A DNA stretch of 64,000 nucleotides. Origin: Platynereis dumerilii (lineage: Eukaryota > Annelida > Polychaeta > Phyllodocida > Nereididae). Below, in pieces: positions 46,201 through 61,200 of this stretch. The stretch is taken from positions 6,596,767-6,660,766 of the forward strand of contig JAPTHN010000015.1 of NCBI GenBank assembly GCA_026936325.1. Direction: 5' to 3'. Every line of letters begins with the position of its first letter. Within the stretch, counting starts at the first letter, position 1. The notes beneath the pieces were generated by a model. That model ran no database searches and was not told the DNA's origin. It saw nothing but the letters and a program-made list of their open reading frames with translations. A program made the position numbers and the translations under genes.

Positions 46201-49200
46201 TGAGTCCTTGTTTGACTCCCATTTGGACCATCGCTGATTCCTTGTTTGACTCCCATTTGGACTATCTCTAAGTTTTGACTCCCTGCTTAAATTCCAGTTG
46301 GACTCTCGATGAGTCCTTGTTTGACTCCACTTTGCAAAGAGTCTAATTGGTTTCCTGTGTAACTCTCCAACTCATTCCAAGTTCTATTCCCTGTTGCGAT
46401 ACATAGGGAATAATAGTTGCACCCACTGATGACAGTTTTGACCCCTTGTTGAGCTGTTTGACGCCAAGGGATTATCCGGGGGGGGGGATGGTTGGTCTAG
46501 TGGTAGCGTGCTGGAATGCCAATCGCTCGGTCCAGGGTTTGAATCTAGCTCTTGCCGGGTCACCTGGGCCTATGTTTGACGGCTGTTTCAATCATCCTTC
46601 GCCTCATTTCCGTGTCCTCCTCCTGTCCTAATTAGCGTACCAAGTACATAAATACAGGACGTAAAGCCCCAAACATCCATCCATCCGTCCAAGGGATTAT
46701 CTGTGACTTCACTTGGAATTTGCCAATTTGTCTTCGCTTTTATTAGCCTATATTATCATCATTATTATTTTATTATGAGGTGTTTTTAACGAGTATTCGG
46801 TACGAAAACTCGTTATACTAGTCACTTATGTGGAGAGAGGGATTGACGCGATTTATTGACGCAGCCTTATTGTGCGAAATAATGACTAGTTACAATGTAG
46901 CAAGTTGTTGAAATGAGTAATAAAGACATCATAGATTTGTGCGCATCAACGTTTTTGTGTTGATCTTGGGTTGTTTAGCATTGTATCAAAAGAAATTGCC
47001 TAAAACAGTGCAGACAACACAAAAATGTCTGTTTTGGGTCTACATTTTGATGTTTTGACGAAATGTTAACTGATTCAAACCTATGGCACTCAGTACAGGG
47101 GCATCATATCAAAAATTCCAGAAAAACGTATGAGGACCACCCATGTTATGATCTATCTCAATCCTATTCATCATCAGACAATAGCACACAAATGCTGTAG
47201 CCCTGATTACAGATTTATAGTTTAGTACAATTGAGGCATTCGTGGCTTCTCTGCCAGACAGGAAACGGAAATCTTGGTTCTATTACCCTGCTGCCCTCTG
47301 ATTGGTCAAGACAGTTAAGGTATCTTTACCGCCATTTCTGCCTGGCCTAAAATTACCATCTTAGTCCCATAAAATACTACATTATTTGTCCTATATGCCA
47401 CTCTTTGTTTGGTTTCAATATCTCTTTTCATTGCCGAGAATTCGTTGAAAACGCAAATGGGATATTGACAAGGCGGATTGATACAATAAAATACTATTAA
47501 AATGCATGAAATATGCCAAATAAAAGGTTTTTCGTTTATCTCACATTATTTTTCGTTTCAAGTGACCCATTCTGAATTTCTGATAGTTGAAACTGACAGA
47601 AATTAATCCTCTCAAACATGTAGGGCCTATAAACGATACTGGAGGCGGAGCTTATAGTCTGTCAATCATTTTTACAGCACATGCATGAACTCGTTTGACC
47701 CGTAAATTGTAACAAGGTAAATTGTTACAATGTAACTTTACAAATAGTTGAAATTAGTTTGTTAACTTCTTTAAGTAACAACCTGCAGGTCTGGTGTTGC
47801 ATTGTCGTTCAGGTCAATGAAGCAAACACTTTTTGACGAGAAAAAAAAGCTTGGACTAGTCAAAATAGAAGTGAATTAATCAATTGATCATTTTAGTGAA
47901 TGTAGAACCTGACTCATGTAGAAGGGTTTCTCATATTGAATATTGATCTTTAGTAGTCCAAGAACAAACATGAAAGGTAAAATTACATGCACCTGTGACA
48001 CAATTTATTTGTTTCTGTTCCTTACCAAAGCAGCCATCAGCATAAATATAAAGAAAGAAAAAAAAAGAAGACAAAAAACGCCACAAACTCTAGTCGTTTT
48101 ACTCACATGCTTCTGTGATGCAAATTGATTTAACCGGCAAAAAAAACCACACATTTCTGAGAGACATGGAAGCAGAGATGATGCATTCCTTTATTTTCAA
48201 ATGACCAAACGAATTTAATCCTAATTGATTAATATACAGGTAGTGATCTTTTAACGTTGGTGAAACATATGAAAGGTAACAACTGAGTGCAACAAAATGC
48301 AGACACTTTGTTGAAGTCTGGAAATGCTTCATTGACCTTTAATGTACTAGTGTCATACAATGTAAAAATTTACATTGTAGCGCAATGCAATGTAACCATT
48401 TTCCAGACTCAATCAACAAAACATTGTCTGACTTTTTTGTTGCTCCAAAGTGAAGATACACAGCTGTTGTCCCCCTCCTTGTCTCTTACCTGATTTCTTG
48501 AAACTTTCTTAAACTCATTGACCTCTTAATTAAGATTTACCTGTGTCATTACAAAATGAGGAATTATAATATCTCCGGCTGTATTTGTGATAGAAGGATG
48601 GCGTTTTCTTTCTGACCATACATACCTCCTTTAAAAATGTGAACTATATAAGTTCCAAAGAATATTGGATCCTATAAGTATAACTTCATTTGATTTAGTC
48701 AAGTCACTTTGTTTGTGACTAGCTGAAGTCAATTATATCTAGTCAGCATCATTTTTACCAAAATTTTATTACAGAATTATTTTGACCGTCATTGGCTCTT
48801 GATTGACTTTGGCCAACTGGTGTAATCTTCAAATGCAATTTATGCCTGTTATCCATTAGCGGTCCAAACAGTTTCAAAATCAACTTTCAACTTAGACTTG
48901 TGATCAGGGGCGGACTGGGGCCATTGGGGCCCGTGGTAAAATAAGTCAGCAGGCCCGTGGCAAAATAAGTCTGCGGGCAACTAGATTCCTATATATTATC
49001 GGTATTATTTTAAATGTGAAAACAGAGTGGTACAGCATATAATTTGGTGAATTGTTGTCAACAGGGGGGCCCAAATGACAGGGCCTTGTCCTATTTAAAA
49101 GTTTGATTGCATTACAGAATCATAAATGGAATTGCGAAGCTTCTTGGCTTTTTTTCTTGAAATTTTTATTTTTGTGACAGCTTGCATGGCCCCCCCACCC

Positions 49201-52200
49201 CCGAGTGGATGGGCCCGTGGCAGCTGCCACTCTGCGACGTAGGCCAGTCCGCCCCTGCTTGTGATGTCACTGGCTTAAAAATGTTTTTACAATTTGTTGT
49301 GTTAGTTCATGGTTTAATCATAAACTAATTAAATAACTAAAGGTTCTCATCTAATAGACACTGTATTTCTTTTTGACAGACAGATAGACGGACAAAAAAA
49401 TGTATTCACAGTGAAGAGGCATACACAAAAAAGACTTCACACAATATACAATGTTTTACATATATTCAACAGTTATTACATTTATATTATATGTTCTCCT
49501 CACTATGGGCCTTATGGGCACATCTACGTTGTAGCAACGTTGTAGCAACATTGCAACAACGTTACCCTGTTCGTCGAATCGCAAATCACGCAGAATTGAA
49601 TATGGTAGAAATTTGTTGTCACAACGTTGTGAAGCAACATCAAAATATGCAGACGTTTTTACAACATTGTGAGGCAATTTCAAGGGTTCAACAGTTCAAT
49701 GTTACCTTGCGACGTTGTGGCAGTTTTGTAAAGAAACCCCAACTTCGTGTTCACCTGCCATGATATCATTAATTTAGGGGCATCCAGCGTATTTGAGTTA
49801 CCAGATCAACCCCCCCACAACAAAAGAGAAACACCTATGGAAACTCGTTTTGCAATCCGCGGATTCTTGTTACTGTGGTTGTACTTGGTCCAAGAACAGG
49901 ACCATTGTCTATCACCTGATCATCTAGATCATGCTTATCTAGAAGACCAGCTGTCAGTCAATTAAGTGCAGTGTATCGATTTATGATGACTATGATACGG
50001 CAAAATAAAGTCCGTTTATCTTATCAATCCCTCTTCAATATGTCCAAGATGCAGCACGTTTGAAATGGAGATGAATCGATTTGTTGTGATTAATGTAAGT
50101 CAGTGCAAGATAAGAGAATAATACTTATAAAATTTTCATATAACCACCTTGCTGAAACCTGTCGATAAAAAATGTAAGAATTAAAACAAGGATTTATTTA
50201 ACTTGGTTAACTCTATATATCCTAACACATCAGAATCTCTCTTCGTCACTGCAGCACCTCCTTCTTTAGTGTGGGATGGATGACCTATTAGGGACCTATT
50301 CATTTTGCCCAAATTTATTTTAAAAATATCAATTTATAATCCTACCAGATTTTAGAGGGGCTGCTGTCCTTCTTGGCTTCTCCCTGCCCCCCCCCAGTTT
50401 TCCACGCAATAAAATATGCCCTAAATTTTAAAAAATTCTATGGATAAAATAAACCAGCTTTGCAGCTATGTTTGCATCGCTTTTTTTTTTTACTGAGAAT
50501 TAAATCAGAGTGTGATGATGAGTAACTTTTGACAATTTCAATCCTGGTAGGTGGGCAATGAGTTCATCCGAGGGGTCTCAGGGGGAGAGAGGAAGAGAAC
50601 GAACATCGGGATGGAATTAATCATTTCTCCGGCTGTGATATTTCTTGACGAACCAACGACGGGCCTGGATGCCTCTACCGCAAATGCTGTCATGCTGTTA
50701 TTACACAGGTGAGCGTTTCTAATAAATCTGTACCGTTAGTGCAATTGCACCTGACTCAATTAGAAATTTTACCTGTTGTTGGACTCTTATAAAATTCTAA
50801 GATGTGTTTGTTAGTTCCCTTGTGTGACTCCCTTCCGCTCTCTTATGTATGTGTTTCATAAACGTCTTTTGTACTTGTTGTATATATGTGAGTTAAAGGC
50901 CTGTTAGTAATTTGATATCATTGAAGCACAAGGAAATAGGGGATTATTAAATCTTGCCTGTAGGCTTATTTTGTAACTTAATGTTTCTAATAAGAAGAGA
51001 GAGGCATTGGGAGGGGCAGTTTCTAAGTTATTGTACACATGCACTTCCTTCGTAATCCCTACAGGTAACTGAGAGTCTTGCATCTTTTTTTGTGGGTAAA
51101 AGAGATTCAACAAAATGTTGTCATTTGAACTATAATTAAATTTGTTGGAAGAACTTGTGACTATCGGCACTGTATGACTTATGGAGCAGGTAAATGATAC
51201 ATGTATGGTAATATGCTATTTTTTTAATATGGTGGAAAATTTGTCAGTGCATTGTTCTGATGTTGATGTGAGATCTCACATGATATGCTGAGAATTTGAT
51301 ATCTAGTGACCCTGACATGATTAGATAGGCCATTAGAGATTATACATGTATCACTTGAAGCTTGGTTGGATGGGGTCATCAGCTTGTCATTCATGATAAT
51401 ATTCTGTTGATAATGCATTTGGCATGGTTTCCTGGGTCAAAGTTCATGACTATCTCCAATAATTGAAAACCAATAATATCGGATGACTTATCACACCAGG
51501 TGGCAGCGGGTGTCAGTTGCAAAAAACAGAGAGCTTCAACACAGGTCCCGGCAATGAGCAACCAAACCCTGAAACCCTGAAACCTCCCCATTTATCAACT
51601 ACTGAAAGAATTTCCCACTACTGTCATGGTTGAAGTAGGCCAGGAAAAATTTTGCATTTGCATTTTCACCTTATGAAGGCCGATTCATGGTGGCAGAAAA
51701 AAAAATATATATATATAAGCTTGCCAAGGCACGACTTCCTGCATAGGGTTGGGGACCTGGGATAGCTTTAAGGCTTGAAGAAGGAGTTAACGTAAGGGTA
51801 TAAAACGATTGATTGTGCTTTACCCAAAATAATATTTAACCAAATTTACTGAAATGCACCACGACTACTACTTCAGTGTAGTTTAGTCATCTTTTGAAGT
51901 GAGTAACTGAGGTTATAAGATGCACTGGATGCTCTTACTAATGAGAGTGTACATGTACTTGATTTACAAGCGACAAATCAAACGGATCATCCGACTCGAC
52001 TCGATGCTAAATTTATGCTTTGTGATAAACTGGGACAAAGTCTGGTGGTGTTTATGTACTTATTTTTAAAAGATCAAGGGTTAAATTCAAAGGCCTCATG
52101 GTGTGGTAAGACATTTAACTTCCTGTACGTGGCATGTTTTGAAAACTGTTGATGTGTCAAGTGTCGTGATGTAAAAAAGCCCACAAGTGATGGTAAATCT

Positions 52201-55200
52201 GGAACATTTTGTTGTCTTGTGGACAACTCTGGTCAATTTACCTTTGTGAATTTGGCGGTACTACCCATTTTTAGCCTGGCTCACCAGGCTAATTCAGGAG
52301 TAATGGTGTGAAAATATTGTCTGTCAACAGGGCCGGATTACTAAATAGGCTGAAAAAGCTGCAGCTTAGGGCACCATACTAGCAGGGGGCACCATGAGCC
52401 CTCCAAAATTAAACAACACTATAATGACTGAAATAAAACATTTAAAAAAATGCCCTCACCCCACAGGGTGCCACCCCCTCAGGGTGCCCCCCTACAAAGG
52501 GTGCCCCCTCCAAAGGGTGCCCCCTCCAAAGGATCCCTCCAAAGGGTGCCCCTCCTCCAAAGGGTGCCCCCCTCAGGGTGCCGCCTCTCCTCAGGGTGCC
52601 CCCACTCATCAGGGTGTCGCTACTCCTAGGGGTGCCCCATCCCTCTGTCAAGCTCTGGCCCTCAGGGTGCCCATTGCCCTCACTCTCAAGCCCTCCAAAA
52701 AAAATTTCATTATTTAAAATGACAGAAATAAAACACGATAAAATTGGCCCAACACCTTAGGGGCCCCCACTCATTAAGGAGGGGGCACTCATCAGAGGGG
52801 CCCCAACCCTCAGGGTGCCCCCACCCCTGAGCTCTCCAAAACAAGTTCATTAAAATGACTGAAATAAAACATGAAAAAAATTGCCCCACCCCTCAAGGTG
52901 TCCCCGGCCTCGAGAATGTAAAATTTGTAAACTAAAAATAAAATCCCTATACATGTGGTAAGGTATTGGCAATTTGGTACAGTTACCAATGGGAAAAAAC
53001 TATCCTCATCCCGAGGCCCCGCCGGCTCAAGTTGAGCACCTGCGAAAATCAGGTCTCATCTGTAAATTTGTAATGTAGCTTGGGCGGGGTGGGGGGGCAC
53101 CAACTGGGTCAGCAGCTTTGGGCACCATAAAGGGTTAATCCGGCCCTGTCTGTCAACTCTACTGTTCAATAACTACAGGTTCAATATATCTGTTTTTGTG
53201 TTTTATTGATTTGTTAGGGTAGCTAGATGTATGGAAATTACTTTTTTTTTTCAATTTCAAAAATGTTTTTTTCCAAATTTTTTTTTTTTCCAAGATTTGA
53301 AAAAAAAAAAAAAAAAATTCAACTTTTTTTCAATTACACTAATTTTTTTTTTTTTTCAAAAAGAGGTAATCGGGCAACTTCTGTTTTTCAAAATTTAAAC
53401 ATTTTTTGCTCCAAGGCACTTCACTTGCCGCAATTCAGAACCACCTTTCTCTGCCATTTCCAAAAAAGTAGACTTAACTATTTCACCAGTATTGCTACAT
53501 ATTTTGCCGTCATCACTGCCACTTGAGCCAGGCTTTGAATCCGCGGATTCTTGTTACCTAGCCCTTAACCTACCAATGTACACCATTGATCCATTATCAT
53601 AATAGGTTGGTGTTGCAGTCCCGCCTAAACTTAATAAAAAGGAGTTTCCCAGCTAAGTAGTGGGGGAGGGTTAGCTCAGTGGTAGCGTGCTGGGCTGCCA
53701 ATTGATCGGTACTGGGTTCGAAGCCTGCCCTTGCCTGGTTACTATGGGCCTATGTTGGACGGCTGTTTCAATCATCCTTCGCCTCATTGCTGTATCCTCC
53801 TCCTGTCCTTATTAGCCTACCAAGATCATAAATACAGGAAGTAACGCCCAACCATCCATCCAACCTATATAAGTAGCACTCTGAGCTGCTAACATTTTCA
53901 GACCCGGATTTGATTCCTTGTCAAAGCAACCCATGTTAGACAAATCTTTCGTCCTGTGCCTAGTGTGTATTATGCCTCATTGACTTGGTTGTTCAATGCA
54001 TAAATACAGGATGTAAAGCCCTCTCACCCTCCCCCTTATCCCCTAAGTATTTAACAATCTATTTGTTGTTTTTCAGATTGGCCAGAAGAGGGAGAACTAT
54101 AATCTTCTCCATTCACCAGCCTCGATACTCCATCTACAAATTATTCGATTGGTTAATCCTTCTATCTCGGGGTCACATGGTCTACCAAGGGCCCGGTGGA
54201 GACGCCTTGCAATATTTTGAATCTATTGGTAAGGTATTATTTCTTGTTTCATGGTTTAGTTTCTCTGAATATAATAACCAGATGGTAAAGACTTTATTTT
54301 AAAATGGGAACTATGGAAATCATGCAACCATATCAGACTGACTGATGTGTGGTGTGAGCTTTTTCAATTATTTGGGATGAAAAAAATTGTAGTTACCCAC
54401 AAAATTTGTTCGTCAAATTCAATTTGACAAGGTACGTTGTGGCTCTGGTTGCCCAGTGGTCGGACCTCCCTGTATATACATGTATCCCATGCTGATACTG
54501 ATGGAGCGTAAAACATAAACTCACTGGTCAGACCTCAGTGACATAGTCCTGTTGCTATGCATGATGTAAACCCATTAGTAGTTGTGCCTATGTGCGCCTA
54601 TAATCACTAAGAATACAATAGGCCTAGGTTTAAAATAATTGTTTATCTTACCATTACTGGCCAATATGGTCGCATTATTTCTTGTGTATGTATACAGCCC
54701 AAAGGGTCTGTAAGCATTAACCAATAATAACCAAAAGCGTTTCCATACCAAATAAATTATTCAGTGGTCAGAGCAGGTTCTACCTGCTAAAATAAATGGA
54801 TGGACAGTGGTCTAGACTCACTTCAGCAGAGCCTTCAGTGATTAAGTCAGACACACCCACAATGCTGACCAATGAACAAACCTTCAAGCATGTTATGCAA
54901 ATGAGGCCGATTTCACTGTTTCGCATTTTCCCGCAATGGTTACGGGTGTGATTCTTATATGAGTAGATAGATCTTTCTGAGAGCTTTAAAATGGTGGGCC
55001 GTGCGTCCCTGAGAAGTTAATAGTCGCTTCATAACTTGCCGGTAAACTTTTAAAGTGGGGAAGAATACTTGGCGCTGATTGGCCTAGATGCTTGTGTCGT
55101 AAATCTTTGATAATATGAGGCGATGGAAAGATTCGTCTAGGGTAGATTCTCTGGGTGTCTAGACCAAGATCAGTCTCCAAATAACCCAGTTTGGTGCTGA

Positions 55201-58200
55201 TGGGATGTTAAATACAAACTCACTCACTCACTGGACCAATATAATCTTGTTTCAATTTACCCCAACTTGGCCGAGGTATTCCCTGTTCCCTTGAAAGGTG
55301 GGGTCTTTTATTTGCATCAAGATGGGCAACATGCTGAGAGCTCCATCTAGCTTAAGATCTGAGCATTAGTTTTGAAAATTTCCTCTTAGATCTTCGGTGC
55401 TAGGAGAGTTAGTATGAGAGAGTACGAGACAGAGGGCACAAGCTTCATTCTTCCAATATACGTATGGCTGACTGTGTGTGCCCTAATTAAGTTGGTAAAA
55501 ATTTCATAAGCCAAGTGAACTTTCCACCCAGAGAATTTAACCCTGGAGCTATACTCACAGACTACATAAATATTCCCATAACAAGCATCACAAGCATCTT
55601 TTAAAATTGGGATGCCTTTTGAGGTGTGTCTGACTCAATAGCTGAAGGCTTTACTGAAGGGGCACTTCCAAGCAGTCGAAATAATTTACTAATAAATATT
55701 TATGTCTTCGTGTTTTGTCAGGTTACGAATGTGAAGCGCACAACAACCCTGCAGATTTCTTCTTGGACGTTATCAATGGAGACTCAACGGCCGTCAAGAT
55801 GTTCGGAAAAGGTGAGAGACCCAAGTACTCTATAGTTATGACTCATTCTAACTTTCATAGCACAATCCCTGTCTTTGCTCAAACTCGCTCTTTGTTTCGG
55901 TCTAAAAAAAGGTGAGTGACCCAAGTATCCTTCAGTTTTGACTCGTAAAATGTGAGGAGAAAACCCAATCCCTCTTGATTTTGCTCTAACTTGTTACCCA
56001 GGTATTCTTTAGTTTTTTGTTGTAAGATGTCCAGTAAAAAACAATCACAATCTTCGTTTTGGTTTAACTTTCAAAGCACAATCCCTCTTCCTTTCACTCT
56101 AACTTGTATTTATGAAGAATGATAATCCTGTGGAGGGTCAAAGAGGAGCCGTGGATTGTTGTCTCAGCTCATTAATCATCATGTTCATTCGCTATTTAAA
56201 ACATTTTTCAGTAATAACTATTGTGCCATAATAGTTTTGATGATTTTATAACATCACTTTATCTCCATCAAAATTTAAAATGAATCTTTTTTCTTTCAAG
56301 AATTGCCTCCCGCTGAAGAAGGAGAAGTGCAGGTGACATATTTCAAGAACGGCCATGCTGGAGGTATGCTATATAGTTACACTAAAATTAATTGTAGACC
56401 CATTAAAGATAGATAGATAGATATGGTAAGTGCAGCCAAAGATAGATAGATAGATGGTAAGTGCAGCCCTCTAAGCTCAGTTCTTGGCGCTCACGAGGGT
56501 TGATTGATGAGATGGGAGAGAGAGCGTGAGTCCTCAACATGTTATACATTTTCCCCATGTGAGGGATCTTTTACTTGTCCAGCATAGACACTAAAACTTT
56601 TCATGAGAGAGCTTTGAACATGACGTTGACATCGACTGTTGTGTTTCAGATGTGGAGATTGCTCAACCAGCTGAAGTTGAGGTGGAAAAGACCGAGGATG
56701 CCCTCGCTTCGCAACTGTCAGAAAAGTTCAAGGTCTCAAATCACTTTAAAGAGTAAGTTCCGTCTGTTACAGGGATATATTATTCATAAATTGGAGCTTT
56801 ACTTGTCGTATGCATACATATAGAATGTTATAACTCTAAGGTCTTCGGTTTAATGGCAAACATTTTGAAATATTGATGCTAAGGGAACTACAAGGCTACA
56901 ATCATATTTTGGCCATTTAAATTGCAGTTTGTCGGGAGATTTAAAGAGGGAGTTACAAAGAAGCGAAGAAAATGGAAATGAGCCGCTGTTCTCCGGGGAG
57001 TACGCCACATCTTTCTTCACACAGGTATGGACTTCTCCCATGCCCCTGCAATGGCCTGCATAGCATATGGCTTTATTGGCTTATACTATATACCACAATG
57101 TTTCTCATCACAAAATTCACTTATTTTTATCAAACCAATTTATTAAATTTTAGTGCTCTTCTTTTCAGTTGAAGTATGTTTCTAAGAGGTCAATCTTGAA
57201 CATAGTGAGGAATCCTCAGACATCAGTCATGCAGGTGAGTCCTAGATGATGGCAATTCCAAGATCTACTGATAACTTAATACAACATATGCAGTTGCATA
57301 ACTGGGGAGGCTTGAGCAGGGGCGGGCCACTTGGGGTGGCACGGCACCTCGAGCAGGGGCGGGGCACTTGGGGTGGCACGGCACCTGGGGTGGTACGGAT
57401 CATCTTGTTTGGCACCCACTATTGTTTGCATTAGGCGCGTGGTGGGCAGTTGTAATGACGAGAAGGGCAATTAATAGTTGTTTGCATTAAAAACTTTGGA
57501 TAAAGTCATATTTTGATGGAATTTGATTAGAACTGGTTCATGGAGGGGGGGTGGGCTTTTATTAAGGGGTGTGCTTTAATACAGAAAATGCGGTATTTGT
57601 ATATTTTAGAGTCGAAAAGTTCATATTGGGGGGCATCTGGGGAGGCACAGGTCCAAAATGGGGGGCATGTGCCCCCTGTAGGGACGCCACTGTATATATG
57701 TGTCCTAACTGACATTTTATAAGACTTTCAGTCTCAGTGCAAATCTGTCTGTTTGACTGAATCTCAGTCTAAGTCTTAATCTTGTTGGACTAAATCTTGT
57801 CGGAAATCCTTTTCTGTACAAAGTGTCGCTGGAAATCCTTATGAACGGTTGAATCTCACTGTAAATACTTTGTTTGTCTAAATCTCACAGCTTATGTTTC
57901 TTTTTTCAGGTGATAATAATGGTCCTCTTTGCAGTAATTGTTGGGTTGATCTACCGTGATGTGTCTGACGATGTTTCGAACGGGGCGATCCTAAACCGAA
58001 CTGGAGCGTTCTTCTTCATTGTCATGAATCAGGTTTTCGGCAACTTATCTGCGGTGGAGCTCTTCATCAAGGAACGTGCGATATTCATGTAAGTAAGAAC
58101 CAAAATATTTGTGAACAGAGACTATAGTATTCCCTATTTAACTTTGTTGATGATCTAACGATGACGTCACCACGGCAGTGACGTAACCTGGCAATGACGT

Positions 58201-61200
58201 CATATTTTGGAATTTAGTCGATGTGTTCGATGTGCGCTATCTGCTGGTCTGAGGAATAAATGTTCAAAGGAAATCTTTGTGATTCATCTTCTATGTGATT
58301 ATTAGGGCTATTCCATTTAAAAACCTGGGGGTGGGGAACGTGGGGTGGTCGGGCTACGTTTTTGACCCCCCCCCCCATGCATCTAAAGTGAATTTTTTTA
58401 CCCCCCCATGATTAACCTCGATTGTTTTGGAGACCCTACATGCACTAAATGTGAATTTTTTAACCACCCTACTTGCGTCAGATAACTGGATTATCTTATT
58501 CAGCATAGTTAGATGTTAGACATTGATTGTTTGTTATAAGCAATAGTTACTGCCTCCAACCTCAAGTCAATTCTTGACACCAATTTAAATGTGATTACCA
58601 TAGGAATAGGTTGTGTGGCCATGCTTTAGCTGCTGCCATTGATGTTTGCCAGCTTTGTCTAATAAATTGATTCTTTTAAATTTCAGACACGAAAACTCCA
58701 ATGGTTTCTACCGAGTATCCGCCTACTTTTTGTCTAAGATTTTCTGTGACATCATTCCGCTCAGAGTTATTCCCATTTCATTTTTTGCGGTCATCACATA
58801 CTTCATGATAGGTATGTGGCTTGTTTTTGTCTATGCTGCTACCATGACATTGGTGGTGACTTTGATAAGGCCACACATAATTGATCTTTAGCTTCTCAGA
58901 TCCTCTCAAGGCACTTTTTCTAGGATCGGTCGGTAGGACAAAAAAGAAAGGTGAACAAAATTTTTTTTTATAATGTAATGTCAATTTTTTTTTTCCATCG
59001 GCAGGAAATCTATTGTGTCGGCGGGTCCGCGAAGCTAAGAATCAATTATGTGTGGCCTAAATGCTGACCTGATATATAGCTCAGGGCGGTTGTAAGACAC
59101 CCTAGCGTTTTCACGTGATGAGCCTATGGACATGGCCCATTGGTGATTTGTAATAAAACACCTTCGTCATTGGACATGTTCAGTTTTGAATAATATCCAT
59201 TGCACAGTGTCTGTCGTTGTAACTCACATAGTTGAACGTTTTCAGTGTTTAACTGTTTATGGTATTGGAGTAATCATGGTAATGTGAAACTACAGGACCT
59301 GTTGTCCTGTACCGAAAATTAAAAAAAAGAAAGAAGTTATTTGAAATACTTCTACAGTTATTCAAAAGGGTACACTAGTTATATAAGATGGTTATGTCCT
59401 ATATTGATTGCAAGGGAGTTGATATGAATTTACAGACATTGAATATTAGAAAGGTTTTGTTACACATACATCTGTCCTGTATACGTGAACCTATGAAATT
59501 GAATTGTTGTCATGGCAACCAATACATTCACGCTACCCGTGTATATATGTGCTGGAAAACCTGCAAAGTATCTCTAATGTTATGTTTTTCTTTTTTAATT
59601 CCAGGATTACGACCGGAAGCTGGTCGTTTCTTCATCTACCTCCTGAGTCTCATCCTGACGACGTTGACTGCGGCCAGTCTTGGCTTTCTGTTCAGCGGTC
59701 TCGTGCGGGTATTTGCGGTTGCCAACCTGTTGATCGCTCTTTGCTACGTTTTCATGATGGTAAGTGGATTTTAAATTGATGGCCTCTTGTATCATTGCCT
59801 GTGCTGAGCAAGTAAAAGATCCCTCACATGAGGTAAACGTGTATAACTCCCACTCTCTCCCATCGCCTCAATCAACCCTCGCGAGCACCAAGAACTGGGC
59901 TTAGAGGGCCCTGGGGGCTATGGCTTTTATCTGTGAGATAAACTTTTGTTTTGGCTCACAATTTTTTCACCTGTGAACGCCCGCCAAACTTTTTCATCGC
60001 AATTTTAACATTACGGTACCCCAGCTATAGGTGGAAACAAACTTCTTTATTTTCTCATGTGCTGAAAAAACTTTTCTTCAGTGTCAGGAGGGAAACAAAC
60101 TTTTTTTTTCACCCAAAAGTCATAGCCCCCCCCCCCCCCCCAAAGATCATCTGGTCGGCCCCTTACAATAGTGGAGTGGGAGATTTGAAAAGTCCCATTT
60201 TTGTGTTACATAATATTTAAATAGCCCCCTGTAGAGTTGGAAAATTATATTTTTCTACCTGGGTCGTGGAAATTATGACCATGTGACAGGTGAATAAGGT
60301 TTCTTTGGCATCTTCATGATTCTTCACCAATTATGTCCAGTATTGTCAAATTTGTCATATTGTATTTCAGGTGTTCGGAGGCTTTTTGGTGGATCTCGAT
60401 ACAATTGATGTTTGGTTGCAGTGGATCAAATACTTCTCAATATTTAGATACAGTATGGATGTGAGTGTCTGATGTGCAATTTTGATATTTCATAACCGGG
60501 AGGTTATCGTTTCAAAATTCATTAAGTGTCTTTGTATTAGTTAGACACCGATTTGGAGGGTTCTAACATGCATTTTTGTCAGTTAGATCCCGACCGAAGT
60601 TGTAACTTATAATTTTAGCAAGATAAAAAATAATCTGATTGTTCGTTTGCTGTTGAAAACAATGTTAATCCTTAGCAGGGCGCTAACATGCAATATTGTC
60701 AGTTAGATACCGGCTTTTTCCAATGGTACAAGTATCTTGGTGATGTCTAAATAAGTTTAACTTAATTTCTTTCAGACTCTTTACATTAACGAACTAAAGG
60801 ATCTTGAACTTCAAGTATGCGTGAATACAACTTGGTAAGTAAAACTGAGATTACTTTAACCAAAAGGGAAGGGAGTGCCCCGACCTTACCTTTTGGTAGA
60901 GTTACACATATGTATAGCAGGTTTACGGGGTACCCAACAGACCAGGATAACAGGGAATATGCTTAAAAAACAAATTTCAGTGGCCGACCTGGTTATTGGA
61001 GGTATGAAGAATGGGCCACGGGGGCCTAAATTCTGAAAGACAGTGATAAGGCTCAATCGTACGGTCTGTCATTGTAATAAATGGTTTTTGCAGGGGCATA
61101 TTACTTTGATATATCTGTCATAATTAACGGAAGTTGTAAATAGACTCATCAGAGTAATAATAGGTGGCTTTGAAGCTCAAAGATCATTGTTTTATTGAGA

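Larger units (their letters stand above)
46785..49871 (+). mobile_element. Non-autonomous Helentron (element D)
   Basis: 5' AACGAGT (46788-46794) with ACTCGTT 13 bases later forms a perfect 7-base hairpin. 3' ACTCGTT (49843-49849) stands just before CAATCCGCGGATTC (49853-49866) and TTGTT. No coding part. A hAT MITE has inserted at 48905-49257. Confidence 0.65.

Noticed and set aside
52394-52717. 107-codon ORF rich in Pro/Gly
   Set aside because: Encoded by the CAGGGTGCCCCC repeat inside the hAT element.
55812-55911. 100-base extension of ABCG exon 7 as normal coding sequence
   Set aside because: It would change the reading frame of exon 8, has no counterpart in ABCG2, and is part of the tandem repeat.
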